DNA of 64,000 bases from contig DASRHP010000012.1 of the NCBI GenBank assembly GCA_035650475.1, positions 918,059 through 982,058 of the forward strand, read 5' to 3'. The position numbers and the translations under genes are program-made. Of this stretch, positions 9,033 through 18,492 are shown piece after piece (the stretch's first letter is position 1; each line of letters starts with the position of its first letter). Source of the stretch: Candidatus Binataceae bacterium. Lineage in GTDB: Bacteria; Desulfobacterota; Binatia; Binatales; Binataceae. Below the pieces are notes generated by a model, which ran no database searches, had not been told where the DNA came from, and saw only the letters and a list, made by a program, of their open reading frames with translations.

Positions 9033-9926
9033 TTGAAACTGTCGGTCGTAATCGCCACTCACGCGCGTCCCGAGGCACTGGCACGCCTGGTCACAAGCCT
9101 CGCGCCGCAACTGCGCCCGGGCGAGCGTGAGCTCTTGATCGCCGACAACGGCACGCCCGCGCCGACGCCCCTGCTTGCGCCGGCGCCGCCGCATCAGCAT
9201 CTGCATGACCCCCGTCCCGGCAAATGCCGCGTCCAGAACCGAGCGCTGCGCAAAGCCTCAGGCGAAATCGTCGTGTGTCTCGACGACGACCTCGTCGTGG
9301 TCTCCGACTATCTCGACCAAGTCGAGCGCTTCTTCAGCGAACACCCGCAGTTCGCGGCGATGAAAGGCCGCGTCCTGCCCGTCGAGGATCCTGTGGCCAA
9401 AGTCGGCGCCGCGGCTGCGCCCTGGCTCGACCTTCCGATCGTTGACCACGGCGAGCAGGTGATCGAAGTGCGGGGTGTCCTCGGCGCAAACATGGCCTTT
9501 CGCGTGTCGGTGCTTGAGCGCGTGGGGCTGTTCGACGAGCGGCTGGGACCGGGCGCGGCCGGCCACGAGGAGGAGACCGAAATGTCGGCGCGGCTGCGCC
9601 GTGCGGGGTTCAGGATCGGCTACGCGCCGCGCGCGCTGGTTTATCACGAGGTCGACCCGTCGCGCGCCGACCGCACGCGCTTTCTGCGCATCGCGCGCGA
9701 GCGCGGTCGATGCCGGATGATCCACGAACACCATCGCGCGCTCGCGGTGCTTGCGGACAACACGATGGCAGTATTGCGGGTCTGGGCCGCGCGAATCGCC
9801 GGCGCCCGCCCCGAGCGCCTGGCGCGTGCGGAGTGGCGGCTCGCGGTCACGCGCGGGATGCGCGATGTGCTCTGGCAAGGAGCGCAGACAAAGACCGGTG
9901 ACAGCTCATTCAGCGAGCAAACCTGA
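9033..9926 (+). CDS. Glycosyltransferase family 2
   Basis: This is a GT-A fold transferase of about 297 residues. The N-terminal strand L-S-V-V-I-A-T-H is followed by the nucleotide-sugar metal motif D-D-D at V-C-L-D-D-D-L and a later acceptor region G-A-N-M-A-F-R with H-E-E-E-T-E. It transfers a sugar from an activated donor, probably to a polysaccharide or lipid carrier; the substrate cannot be told. No ATG is available: TTG codons at 9021 and 9033 are both possible, and 9033 is preferred because GGAG precedes it. It converges on another glycosyltransferase and has no visible sugar-synthesis neighbours. Confidence 0.85.
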   Translation: MKLSVVIATHARPEALARLVTSLAPQLRPGERELLIADNGTPAPTPLLAPAPPHQHLHDPRPGKCRVQNRALRKASGEIVVCLDDDLVVVSDYLDQVERFFSEHPQFAAMKGRVLPVEDPVAKVGAAAAPWLDLPIVDHGEQVIEVRGVLGANMAFRVSVLERVGLFDERLGPGAAGHEEETEMSARLRRAGFRIGYAPRALVYHEVDPSRADRTRFLRIARERGRCRMIHEHHRALAVLADNTMAVLRVWAARIAGARPERLARAEWRLAVTRGMRDVLWQGAQTKTGDSSFSEQT

Positions 9927-10013
9927 GGACGGCTGCGACCTGACCTCCCGCCCCTTCCCCAAGGCAAAGGGGGGCAAGAGCCATTGAGCTTGCCGCCGTC
10001 CACAGGCGCTCGA

Positions 10014-11135
10014 TTAGGCCAGCGAGTTTATCAGCGCGAGCAGACCGTTGGCGTAGCGCTCCCAGGTGTATCCGGCGGCGGCCGCGCGGGCGGCTTCGCC
10101 GAGTTCGCGGCCGCTCTGCACGAGCGCGTCGAGACCGTTTGCGATCTCGCCGGAATCGGCGGGATCCTCTACGACGAGGTGCTGCAGGAGCGGCGGCATC
10201 AGTTCAGCGACCCCGCATTGCGCACTGGCGAGCGCGCCGATCCCGCTCGCCAGCGCTTCCATCACGACGTTGCCGAAGGGCTCGAAAAATGAGGGCAGTG
10301 CGAGTGCGTCGGAGGCATGCAGGACGCGCTCGATCTGTTCCTGCGCGCCGAGGAAACGCACGCGATCGTCGATTCCGAGCCGATGAGCCAGGCGAATGTA
10401 GCGAATCGCGGCGCGGTCGCTCCCGGCGATCAGCAGAAACGGCCGCGTTTCCATCGCGCTGCACGCCTTGAGCAGAGGCGCGAGCCCCTTGCGCGCGAAG
10501 CCGTTGCCTACGAAGGCCACCACCGGCGCGCCAGTGTCGGCCTGGAATGCTTGCCGAAGGCCGACGCGCGTCGCACGGTCCGCCACCGGATGGAAGCGCT
10601 CGAGGTTGACCCCATTGTAAAGTGTCGCGACTTTTTCCGGAGCTAGCTCGAACTCTGCAATCAGCTCCTTGCGCACGAGCTTCGACACCGCGATCGCCAG
10701 CCGCAGTGCCGGCGACGTGAACCCGGCTCGCTCAACCGCCATCTGCACGCGATGATAGGGCCGCAGATGCATCGCTGACGCCGCGGCGCGCCCTCGCCAC
10801 CGCCGCGCCGCCCGCAGATAGGCAACATGCGCGCCACCGCCCGAGCGCAGCACGTCGGCGCCCACCGCGCGCGCAAAGCTGATCACCAGGTCGGCGCCGT
10901 CGCGCCGCGCCATCGCCGGCGCAGCCCACGCGAATCGCCAAAGCCCCAGGCTTGGGCTCAACCACGACGTACCGACCTGCACGATACGCCATCGCCGCGT
11001 CGGCTTGCGCACCTCCGCGGCGTAGATGGTCACCTCGTGGCCCGCCCGCAGCAGGCCTTCGGCCGTCACCAGCAGATCGCGCTCGGTTCCGCCACCCGCC
11101 GGATCGAATCTGCGCGCAATCAGCGCCAACCGCAT
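10014..11135 (-). CDS. Glycosyltransferase family 4 (GT-B fold)
   Basis: This 373-residue protein has an N-terminal acceptor half beginning M-R-L-A-L-I-A-R-R-F with a G-G-G-T-E-R loop. The C-terminal donor half carries V-A-F-V-G-N-G-F-x-R-K-G-L and the retaining-enzyme motif P-S-F-F-E-P-F-G-N-V-V-M-E-A. The family includes WaaG-type lipopolysaccharide core transferases, and the G-F-x-R-K-G-L pattern resembles them, so a core-oligosaccharide role is plausible but unproven. It is transcribed toward the GT2 gene. The start is the ATG at 11135. Confidence 0.88.
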   Translation of the reverse strand: MRLALIARRFDPAGGGTERDLLVTAEGLLRAGHEVTIYAAEVRKPTRRWRIVQVGTSWLSPSLGLWRFAWAAPAMARRDGADLVISFARAVGADVLRSGGGAHVAYLRAARRWRGRAAASAMHLRPYHRVQMAVERAGFTSPALRLAIAVSKLVRKELIAEFELAPEKVATLYNGVNLERFHPVADRATRVGLRQAFQADTGAPVVAFVGNGFARKGLAPLLKACSAMETRPFLLIAGSDRAAIRYIRLAHRLGIDDRVRFLGAQEQIERVLHASDALALPSFFEPFGNVVMEALASGIGALASAQCGVAELMPPLLQHLVVEDPADSGEIANGLDALVQSGRELGEAARAAAAGYTWERYANGLLALINSLA

Positions 11136-11295
11136 CGCGGCTCACCCCACGTCGCTGGCTGCCAGCCGGCGCCGCGTACGTCGCGTACAGTGCGCACCGA
11201 CCTTCCGCGCATGCCGACACGCCGCTGCCTCGGTCTGATGCCTGGCAGGGCTGCTTGTGTTAGCGTAATCGGCTGGACGGAGAGGCGCAGGGGCA

Positions 11296-12759
11296 ATGAT
11301 CGAAGTCCAGTGTACAAGTTGTCAGACCCGTTACCGGATTGACGAACGGATTCTGCCTGACGAAACCCCAACGTTCAAATGCTCGCGCTGTGGGCACGTG
11401 TTCACCATCGAGCCGCGCAAGCGGACGTCGCGGCGCGCCGGCCCCGAAGGCGCGCGCCCCGCGCCCGCGCCTTCGCCGGCCACGCGGCCACCGGCGGAGG
11501 AGCCGGACAGCCCTGCCGCAGCGCCGGCCGCGCCTGACGGCGCGCCGGCCGCCGCGGCGCAACCGCCTCGGAGCGGCGCCTCGGACCTCGGCGCTTTGGC
11601 GCCGAGGTCCGAGGCGCCGCCGCCATCGTCGGCCGATGCTGCGGCTGGGGGCGCCGCCGCAAACGCGGCGAGGTCTGTGGGCGGCGCGCCGGACGCGGCA
11701 GCGCCAAGCATGGCCGCGCCGACGCGCCCGCAGCCTGCGCCGCGTCGGGCACCCAAGGCGCCGCGCGAGGCGGCGCAGGCGGGTGAGCAGCGTCCGGCGG
11801 CTGACCAACCGACGCCCGACGACACACCCGCGCCCGCAGCTTCGGACGAAGCCGCTTCGCGGCGCCCTCCCACAGAGGAGCTTCTAAGCCGACGCTTCGA
11901 GCCAACGCCAAACGAACAGAGCTCACCCGGAGTGAATCTGAGCTTCGACTTCAGCGATGAAGTCCGCGCGCCCGTGGGCGAGCCCGACCACGCCGCCAAA
12001 GGTTACGGCGAGGAACCGTGGGAGGTCGGAGAGCCGGAAGCCGTCCCCCCGCCGCGAATCGCGCGCGCCCCGCGCCGTATCCGCGGCGACGAGATCGACG
12101 ATGCGCGCGAGGGCCACGATTTTGAACCGCTCAACCACGAAGAGGCCAGCGCCGCAGCGGCTCGGCTCGAAGCCGAGTTGCGCGGGCGTTCCTACACGCT
12201 GCACTCGGCCGGGTTTTTCATCGCGCTGTTCGCTGTTGTGGTGTTCGGCTTCGGCGTCCTGAGCATGATTATCTGCGGAGCGCCCTTGGCCAGCGCCGAG
12301 TTGCTAAGCGCCTTGCCGGTGGTCGGCGCCGATCTCGAACCGCCGATCTCGCCCGCGCAAAGGGTAGCGCTCAGCCAGGTCCGGGCCCGCTACGCGACGA
12401 TCAAAGACAAGCAGACGGCGCTTATTATCAGCGGGGTAGCCGAGAATGTGAGCTCGGCGAGGCTCGGCGCGGTGCAGATCGAAGCCGCGTTGAGCGGTCC
12501 CACGAACCAGCCGCTGCGCGTGCGCGCGGTCTATTGCGGCAACAATCTGTCGCCGGCAATGGTCAGCGAGATGACACCGCACGAGCTGGACTTCTTCGAA
12601 AGGCTCGACGGGCCGAAGAACTTCACCCTGCCCCCGCAAGGCAACGCCCCATTCGTGATCGTGTTCGTCGCGCCGCCCGCGGGTGTAAGCCGGTTCCAGT
12701 TGCGGGTCGCCAAGGCCGAAACAGCGCCGGCCACGGCGCCGGCCTCGGCGAGTGATTAG
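11296..12759 (+). CDS. MJ0042-type zinc-ribbon membrane protein (DUF3426-like)
   Basis: This 487-residue protein starts with an MJ0042 zinc ribbon: C-T-S-C near residue 7 and C-S-R-C near residue 32. A long Ala/Pro-rich linker (about 45-210) and an acidic region follow, then one transmembrane helix near residue 315 and a C-terminal domain of about 130 residues resembling DUF3426. Family proteins place the ribbon in the cytoplasm and the C-terminal domain outside; their role is unknown. The linker DNA holds a perfect 22-bp inverted repeat (listed separately). It is preceded by an AGGGG site and ends four bases from the convergent gcvH stop. Confidence 0.82.
   Translation: MIEVQCTSCQTRYRIDERILPDETPTFKCSRCGHVFTIEPRKRTSRRAGPEGARPAPAPSPATRPPAEEPDSPAAAPAAPDGAPAAAAQPPRSGASDLGALAPRSEAPPPSSADAAAGGAAANAARSVGGAPDAAAPSMAAPTRPQPAPRRAPKAPREAAQAGEQRPAADQPTPDDTPAPAASDEAASRRPPTEELLSRRFEPTPNEQSSPGVNLSFDFSDEVRAPVGEPDHAAKGYGEEPWEVGEPEAVPPPRIARAPRRIRGDEIDDAREGHDFEPLNHEEASAAAARLEAELRGRSYTLHSAGFFIALFAVVVFGFGVLSMIICGAPLASAELLSALPVVGADLEPPISPAQRVALSQVRARYATIKDKQTALIISGVAENVSSARLGAVQIEAALSGPTNQPLRVRAVYCGNNLSPAMVSEMTPHELDFFERLDGPKNFTLPPQGNAPFVIVFVAPPAGVSRFQLRVAKAETAPATAPASASD
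11573..11620. repeat. Perfect 22-bp inverted repeat inside a coding region
   Basis: The arms at 11573-11594 and 11599-11620 are perfect reverse complements around the four-base loop TTTG. They lie in the Ala/Pro-rich linker of the zinc-ribbon protein and encode residues around G-A-S-D-L-G-A-L-A-P-R-S-E-A-P. Such a long perfect stem is far beyond what codon choice requires, so it is either an inserted palindromic element kept in frame or an RNA hairpin affecting translation or mRNA stability. Confidence 0.85.
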
Positions 12760-12763
12760 CTCC

Positions 12764-13153
12764 CTACTCCTTCTCCTTGGCGACCATCTCCTCGTATTCC
12801 TCGCTGTCCATCAGGTCGTCGACTTCGGCGAGATCGCTGAAGCGCACCTTGATCAGCCAGCCGTCGCCGTACGGATCTTCGTTGATAACCTCGGGACTTT
12901 CGGGCAGGTCCTCGTTGACCTCGATCACGGTGCCGCTGACGGGGGCATAGATGTCGGAGACGGCCTTGACCGATTCGACGACGCCGAACGGATCGTCCTT
13001 GCTGATCTTTTCGCCGACCGACGGGAGCTCGATATAAACGATCTCGCCGAGCTGTTCCTGCGCATGGTCGGTGATTCCGATGGTGGCGACCGAATCTTCG
13101 GTCGCCACCCATTCATGCTCTTTCGAGTACTTGAGTCCCGGCGGAACCTCCAT
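12764..13153 (-). CDS. gcvH: Glycine cleavage system H protein
   Basis: The lipoyl carrier that shuttles the aminomethyl group between P and T proteins, and a possible lipoate donor for other complexes. The 129-residue protein has the typical opening K-Y-S-K-E-H-E-W, the G-I-T-D-H-A-Q segment and the lipoylation site E-S-V-K-A-V-S-D. The ATG at 13153 has a strong GGAGG six bases upstream and is preferred to a TTG four codons earlier. No gcvT, gcvP or lipoate gene is in the window, so it is an orphan here. Confidence 0.95.
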   Translation of the reverse strand: MEVPPGLKYSKEHEWVATEDSVATIGITDHAQEQLGEIVYIELPSVGEKISKDDPFGVVESVKAVSDIYAPVSGTVIEVNEDLPESPEVINEDPYGDGWLIKVRFSDLAEVDDLMDSEEYEEMVAKEKE

Positions 13154-13331
13154 GTCCTCCTCCAAACGATCGCCGCCTTGTGCTCCCCCGGCGTGCCGAT
13201 CTTCAACGGCGCCGGACCCGCGGCCGCATATCTGCCATCAAGCGCGGCGGAAAACCGCTTGTCAAGTTCCCTTGAGATTTCCTCAAGTAGGCGCCGCCTC
13301 TGTCGCACGCGGCGGGAAAGGTCGAGCAGCG

Positions 13332-14438
13332 ATGATCGTCGGGGTCCCCACTGAAATCAAGCCGGACGAGCGGCGCGTCGCGCTGACGCCCGCGGGCGCC
13401 GCGGTTTTGCGCAGCCACGGCCATCGCGTGCTGGTGCAGAGCGGCGCCGGCGCGGGCAGCGGCCATAGCGATCGCGAGTACCAGGCCGCGGGCGCGCAGA
13501 TCGTGCGCGCGGCGGCCGCGGTATGGGCGCGCGCGCGGATGGTGCTCAAGGTCAAGGAACCGCAGCCATCCGAGTTCCGCTTCCTGCGCCCCGATCTGGT
13601 ACTCTTCACTTATCTCCACCTTGCCGCCGAGCCGCGTCTTGCGCGCGAACTCGTGCGCCGCGGCACTACCGCGCTCGGTTATGAGACGGTGCAGCTCGCC
13701 GACGGCAGCCTGCCGCTGCTCGCGCCGATGAGCGAGGTGGCGGGGCGGCTTGCGATCCAGGTCGGCGGATGGTGCCTGGAGGCGCAGAACGGCGGCGATG
13801 GCGTGCTGCTCAGCGGCGCCGCGGGCGTCCGACCGGGACGGGTCGCGGTGCTGGGCGGCGGAATCGCCGGCGCCAACGCGGCGCGCGTCGCCGCCGGCGT
13901 CGGCGCCGAGGTCACCATCCTCGACGTCAATCCGACACGCCTGCGCTACCTGAGCGAAACGCTCGAGGGGCGCATCACCACCGTGATGTCCAACCGCGCG
14001 ACGATCGAAGAGGAGGTGCTGCGCTCCGATCTGGTGGTTGGCACCGTGCTAGTGCCGGGCGCGCGCACGCCGCGCCTAATCACGCGCCGGATGGTTTCAC
14101 GGATGAAGCGCGGCGCGGCGCTGGTCGATTTATCGATCGACCAGGGGGGACTCTCCGAGACCTCGCGTCCGACCAGCCACAAGCGGCCGATCTTCATCGC
14201 CGAGGGCGTGGTCCACTACTGCGTGACCAACATGCCGGCGATCGTGCCGCACACCTCGACCTACGCGTTGACCAACGCGACGCTGAGCTATGCGCTGGAG
14301 CTGGCCGATCACGGAGTGCTCGAAGCCGGCGCGCGCAACGCCGCAATCCGCGCCGGGCTCAACACCTTCGGCGGCCACGTCGCGCATCCGGCGGTCGCCG
14401 CCGCGCTGCGGATGAAGCCGCGCTCGCCGTGGGACTGA
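13332..14438 (+). CDS. ald: Alanine dehydrogenase
   Basis: NAD-dependent enzyme interconverting L-alanine and pyruvate plus ammonia. The 368-residue protein opens with the family pattern M-I-V-G-V-P-x-E-I-K and continues with R-R-V-A-L-T-P; substrate-binding K at V-K-E-P-Q, the Rossmann motif V-A-V-L-G-G-G-I-A-G-x-N-A, and the end segment V-T-N-M-P-A-I-V-P-H-T-S-T are all present. Length matches the usual 370. The ATG at 13332 fits the family start; an open frame extends upstream but shows no family sequence. It is divergent from gcvH. Confidence 0.93.
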   Translation: MIVGVPTEIKPDERRVALTPAGAAVLRSHGHRVLVQSGAGAGSGHSDREYQAAGAQIVRAAAAVWARARMVLKVKEPQPSEFRFLRPDLVLFTYLHLAAEPRLARELVRRGTTALGYETVQLADGSLPLLAPMSEVAGRLAIQVGGWCLEAQNGGDGVLLSGAAGVRPGRVAVLGGGIAGANAARVAAGVGAEVTILDVNPTRLRYLSETLEGRITTVMSNRATIEEEVLRSDLVVGTVLVPGARTPRLITRRMVSRMKRGAALVDLSIDQGGLSETSRPTSHKRPIFIAEGVVHYCVTNMPAIVPHTSTYALTNATLSYALELADHGVLEAGARNAAIRAGLNTFGGHVAHPAVAAALRMKPRSPWD

Positions 14439-14477
14439 GGCGGCCTCCGGGATGGCATCGGCGAAGCCGCCCTTGGC

Positions 14478-14515
14478 CATTCTGAACCAAGCGCAGAATC
14501 CGCGCGAAGCGATTC
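14478..14515 (+). repeat. Degenerate interspersed repeat, copy A
   Basis: This 38-base segment matches 31 of 38 positions of a second copy at 18493-18530, both ending in the shared GCGAAGCGATTC. It lies between the convergent ends of ald and the lipoprotein gene. The same kind of sequence recurs in reverse orientation at 30437-30463. Confidence 0.6.
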
Positions 14516-14529
14516 CGAGTACGCGCGGA

Positions 14530-15282
14530 TCAGTAGGTGCCGGTTCCCGGCGGCATCGGCACCGGCGTGACGGGCAGCGTGTAGGTGAGCTTGGAGGCGA
14601 GGTCGGCGATCGCTTCGTCGACGCCGCGCTGCGCGATGTCGTGCGCGCGCACCCAGCGGGCGCGATTCTCGACGAAATTGGCGAGGTTGAAGATGTTCTG
14701 CGTCAGCGCCTGCTGCTCGCGCGCGTAGCGCGCGGTCCACAGCACGACGCCGTTGTGCACGTCAATCACGTGGATCGCGAAGGCCACCGCCGCCGGGCTC
14801 TTCGCGGCGTAGTCGCTGCCCACGCGCTCCTTATAACGGGTCACCGTGCCGTAGAGCACGGCGTCGGCGGAAAGCTGACGGCCGAGCTTGAGCGCGTTCT
14901 GCTGGAGATTCGCCATCGTCGTCGGCGGCAGTGTGGACAGAACGTCGCGCACGTCGCTCTCCGGCGCGACTTCCCATCCGGAGACCAGAGTGACGCGGCT
15001 GTAGATGTCGGCGGTGAGCGATTCCGGCGCACCCTCCTCGATTGGCTCGCCAGTGGCGTTGGGATGCTCGATCAGCGGCATCACGGCCAGCCGATGCACC
15101 TTGACGGTCTTGATCGAGCGCACCGAATGGATCTCCAGCGAGGGATCGCTGCCGACCACCGGGATGGCCGACATCGTGTCGTGCCAGACCTGACCGACCG
15201 AGCGGTCCTTCGCACATCCGGGCGCCAGCAGCACCCATGCCAGCGCGAGCGCTGCCGCGGCGGACGGATTAATCTTGTTCAC
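14530..15282 (-). CDS. Putative outer-membrane lipoprotein (CsgG/LpoB-like fold?)
   Basis: This 250-residue protein has a lipoprotein signal ending at L-A-P-G-C (Cys near residue 23). The mature part contains a strand-rich segment L-A-V-M-P-L and a later A-D-A-V-L-Y-G-T-V-T-R-Y, which recalls the TolB-N/CsgG/LpoB-type fold used by envelope assembly lipoproteins. No specific family could be named with certainty. The GTG start overlaps the aspS stop as GTGA, so it is translationally coupled to aspS, an odd partner for an envelope protein. Confidence 0.7.
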   Translation of the reverse strand: MNKINPSAAAALALAWVLLAPGCAKDRSVGQVWHDTMSAIPVVGSDPSLEIHSVRSIKTVKVHRLAVMPLIEHPNATGEPIEEGAPESLTADIYSRVTLVSGWEVAPESDVRDVLSTLPPTTMANLQQNALKLGRQLSADAVLYGTVTRYKERVGSDYAAKSPAAVAFAIHVIDVHNGVVLWTARYAREQQALTQNIFNLANFVENRARWVRAHDIAQRGVDEAIADLASKLTYTLPVTPVPMPPGTGTY

Positions 15283-17069
15283 GGCGTCACCTTGATCGAG
15301 AGTTCGCGCAACTGACGCGCGTCCACCTCCGACGGCGCCCCGCTCATCAGATCCACCGCCTTCTGCGTCTTCGGGAATGCCATGACGTCGCGCAGGGAGT
15401 CGGTACCGCAGACCAGCATCGCAATCCGATCCACGCCGAAGGCGATACCGCCGTGCGGCGGCGCGCCGTAGCCCAGCGCCTCGATCAGAAACCCGAACCG
15501 GCGCATCGCCTCTTCGCGCGTGAAGCCGAGCAGTTCGAAGGCCCGCAGCTGGAGCTCCGGCGTGTGGATACGGATCGAGCCGCCGCCCAGCTCCTCGCCG
15601 TTGAGCACCATGTCGTAGGCGAGCGCGCGCACGCTGAGCGGCTGGTCGCGCAGCAGATCGAGATCTTCGGGATGGGGCGCGGTGAACGGGTGGTTGACCG
15701 ACACCAGGCGTTTGTCCTCATCGCTGTATTCGAACAGCGGAAACTCCACCACCCACAGGAACTTGCGCTCGCCGCTCTGGCGCAGCTTGAAACGATCCCC
15801 GAGCTGAAGCCGCAGCTCGCCCAGGACCGGGCGCACGCGCGCCGCGCCGCCCGCCATCATCAGCAGCGTGTCTCCGGCACCGAGCCCGGCGGCCGCGCCC
15901 GCACGCTCGCGCTCGGCATCGCCAACATGGCGCGCGATCGGCCCCTGCCATCCGTCGGCTCCGACCTTAGCCCACGCCAGGCCCATCCCGTGGCGCGCGC
16001 GCACGCCCTCGACCAGCTCGTCGAGTTCGCGCCGGCTGAGCTGATGCGCCGCGGGGAGCGCGATTCCATAGATGCTCTCGCCGCGTCCGAGCGCCTCGGC
16101 GAACACCTTGAACTGGGTGCCGCCGAACGCCGCATCGAGCCGCTTGAGCTCCATTCCCAAGCGCATGTCGGGCTTGTCGCTCCCGAAGCGCTCCATTGCC
16201 TCGGCCCAGGTCAGGCGCACAAATGGGCGCGCGATTTCGACCCCGAGCACGGCGCGGTATATCGCCGCCATCATCCCCTCGCCCACCGCGATGATGTCGT
16301 CGATACGCGGGCAGGTCATTTCGATATCGACCTGGCTGAACTCGGGCTGGCGGTTGGCGCGCAGGTCCTCGTCGCGGAAGCAGCGCGCGATCTGGTAGTA
16401 GCGGTCGAAGCCGCCGACCATCAGGAGCTGCTTCAGCAGCTGCGGCGATTGCGGCAGCGCGAAAAAGCGCCCCGGGTTGACGCGGCTCGGCACGATATAA
16501 TCGCGCGCGCCCTCGGGCGTCGGCCGCCAGAGAATCGGCGTCTCGATTTCGACGAAGCCCTCGCCGTCAAGAAACGCGCGCGTCGCCTTGACTGCAAGCG
16601 CGCGCCGGCGCAGGTTGCGCTGCATCGCCGGGCGGCGCAGGTCGATATAGCGGTAGCGCAGCCGCACGTCCTCGGCGGTCGTCTCGCCGTCGATCGGAAA
16701 CGGCGGCGGCTGCGACGCGTTGAGGATACGCGCCTCGCAGACCGCGACTTCGATTTCTCCGGTCGGCAGCTCAGCGTTGACCGTGCCTTCCGCGCGGCGC
16801 ACGACCTTGCCGCGCACCGCGACGTAGTACTCCGAGCGGGCGCGCCCCGCGACCTCGTGCGCCGCAGGGTCGTGTGCCGGATTGAACACCAGCTGAACGA
16901 TCCCCTCACGGTCGCGCAGGTCGATGAAGATGAGGCCGCCGTGGTCGCGCCGCGCCGCGACCCATCCCCACAGCGCGACCTCGCGCCCGGCGTCGGCCGC
17001 GCGCAGCGCGCCGCAGAAGTCGGTGCGCTGCCACGGCGGCAGCGGCGAGTATTCGGAGAATTCAGCCAT
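15279..17069 (-). CDS. aspS: Aspartyl-tRNA synthetase (bacterial type)
   Basis: Class II synthetase charging tRNA-Asp. The 596-residue protein has the OB-fold anticodon domain (G-W-V-A-A-R-R-D-H-G-G), motif 2 with F-R-D-E-D-L-R-A-N-R-Q-P-E-F, the GAD insertion typical of bacterial AspRS, and motif 3 G-x-A-F-G-V-D-R. It lies 57 bases downstream of hisS on the same strand, the usual hisS-aspS operon order. Whether it is discriminating or also charges tRNA-Asn cannot be read from sequence alone. Confidence 0.96.
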   Translation of the reverse strand: MAEFSEYSPLPPWQRTDFCGALRAADAGREVALWGWVAARRDHGGLIFIDLRDREGIVQLVFNPAHDPAAHEVAGRARSEYYVAVRGKVVRRAEGTVNAELPTGEIEVAVCEARILNASQPPPFPIDGETTAEDVRLRYRYIDLRRPAMQRNLRRRALAVKATRAFLDGEGFVEIETPILWRPTPEGARDYIVPSRVNPGRFFALPQSPQLLKQLLMVGGFDRYYQIARCFRDEDLRANRQPEFSQVDIEMTCPRIDDIIAVGEGMMAAIYRAVLGVEIARPFVRLTWAEAMERFGSDKPDMRLGMELKRLDAAFGGTQFKVFAEALGRGESIYGIALPAAHQLSRRELDELVEGVRARHGMGLAWAKVGADGWQGPIARHVGDAERERAGAAAGLGAGDTLLMMAGGAARVRPVLGELRLQLGDRFKLRQSGERKFLWVVEFPLFEYSDEDKRLVSVNHPFTAPHPEDLDLLRDQPLSVRALAYDMVLNGEELGGGSIRIHTPELQLRAFELLGFTREEAMRRFGFLIEALGYGAPPHGGIAFGVDRIAMLVCGTDSLRDVMAFPKTQKAVDLMSGAPSEVDARQLRELSIKVTP

Positions 17070-17126
17070 CGCAGTCGTCAGTGAGTCGGACTCGGCGTCT
17101 GTGGCAGGATACCCGTGCGCCGCCGG

Positions 17127-18386
17127 CTACGGAATAGTGGACGCGCGCCCGTCCTTGAGCGCCGCGATCAGATCGCGCTGCGCTACCTCGCTCTGCGCGC
17201 TCGCCTTGAGGTCGCGCACCACGGCGGTCGCGCGCTGGAGCTCGTTGTCGCCGATGATCACGGCGTAGCGCGCGCCGATCTTGTCCGCGCGACGCAGCAG
17301 CGCTTTGAGTCCCCGCCCGGGCGTCATCACTTCGACCCTCAGCCCCGCCGCGCGCATCTCGCCCGCTAGCCGCATCGCCACACGCACCGCGGCGTCGCCC
17401 AAGGCGGCCAGCGCGGCGTCGGGCCGTGCCTCGAATTTCCCCGCCTCCAGCGCGAGCGCGAGGCGATCGACGCCGATCGCGAAGCCGGTGCCCGGCACCG
17501 GAGCACCGCCCAGCGCTTCGACCAGGCCGTCGTAGCGCCCGCCGGCGGCAACCGCGCTCTGCGCTCCGACGGCGCCCGAGATCACCTCGAATGTGGTGCG
17601 GGTGTAATAGTCGAGCCCGCGCACCAGGCGCGGATTGACGCGATACGGCACCGCGGCATCGCTGAGCAGCTCGCAGACGATCGCGAAATGCGCGCGGCAG
17701 GCCTCGCAGAGGTAGTCCTGGCTCCTCGGCGCGTCCTCGGCGAGCTTAACGTCGATCTTGCAGTCGAGCACGCGCAGCGGGTTGCGCTCGAGCCGCTGAT
17801 GGCAGTCCTGGCAGAGCTCGGCCAGATGGGCACGGCCCCATGCGAGCAGCGCCTGACGAAAGCGCGGCCGGCACTCGGGGCATCCGAGCGAATTGACCTC
17901 GAAATTCAACGCCAGGGCGAGCTCGCGTCTGAGCTCGTCGATCATCACCATCAACTCGGCGTCCGTGGCGGCGTCGGCGCGGCCGAAGATCTCCACGCCG
18001 AACTGCGAGAACTGTCGAAAGCGCCCCTTTTGGGGACGTTCGCGCCGGAACATCGGCCCGACGTAGTACCATCGCTGCTCCGGCTCGCTGCGATCCAAGC
18101 CGGCCTCGATATACGCGCGCACCACCCCGGGTGTGCCCTCGGGGCGCAGCGCGAGCGTAGTCTCGGCCTCGTCGCGGTCGGCGAAGGCGTACATCTGCTT
18201 TTCGACGATGTCGGTGGTTTCGCCGGTGGAGCGCTGGTAAAGCTCCAAGCGCTCGAGCACCGGGATGCGCACTTCGCTTATGTTGTGGCGCTCGGCGATG
18301 GCGCGCGCGCGGTCCTCGACTACAGCGAGGCTGCGCGCCTGCGCCCCCGCAATGTCCTGGAATCCTCTGAGCCGCGTCAGTTGCAC
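17127..18386 (-). CDS. hisS: Histidyl-tRNA synthetase
   Basis: Class II synthetase for tRNA-His. The protein begins with L-x-R-G-F-Q-D-I and carries motif 2 F-R-R-E-R-P-Q-K-G-R-F-R-Q-F, the HisA signature V-R-G-L-D-Y-Y-T-R-T, motif 3 G-F-A-I-G-V-D-R and a C-terminal anticodon domain. The GTG at 18386 gives 419 residues, the normal size; a longer frame upstream carries no family sequence and overlaps a repeat-rich spacer. No strong ribosome site precedes the GTG, so the exact start is uncertain. Confidence 0.93.
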   Translation of the reverse strand: MQLTRLRGFQDIAGAQARSLAVVEDRARAIAERHNISEVRIPVLERLELYQRSTGETTDIVEKQMYAFADRDEAETTLALRPEGTPGVVRAYIEAGLDRSEPEQRWYYVGPMFRRERPQKGRFRQFSQFGVEIFGRADAATDAELMVMIDELRRELALALNFEVNSLGCPECRPRFRQALLAWGRAHLAELCQDCHQRLERNPLRVLDCKIDVKLAEDAPRSQDYLCEACRAHFAIVCELLSDAAVPYRVNPRLVRGLDYYTRTTFEVISGAVGAQSAVAAGGRYDGLVEALGGAPVPGTGFAIGVDRLALALEAGKFEARPDAALAALGDAAVRVAMRLAGEMRAAGLRVEVMTPGRGLKALLRRADKIGARYAVIIGDNELQRATAVVRDLKASAQSEVAQRDLIAALKDGRASTIP

Positions 18387-18492
18387 GATGCGTTCGTGGT
18401 TGCCGTGTGAAACGAATCGCCGCGCGCTGAGCCTTGGACTCCGCTCGCAGACTCGCTTCGCTCGAGATGACACCCAAGGGCGCCTCTCTTAC

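Noticed and set aside
15453-17084. Plus-strand open frame of 543 codons
   Set aside because: It mirrors aspS, whose class II synthetase motifs are unmistakable.
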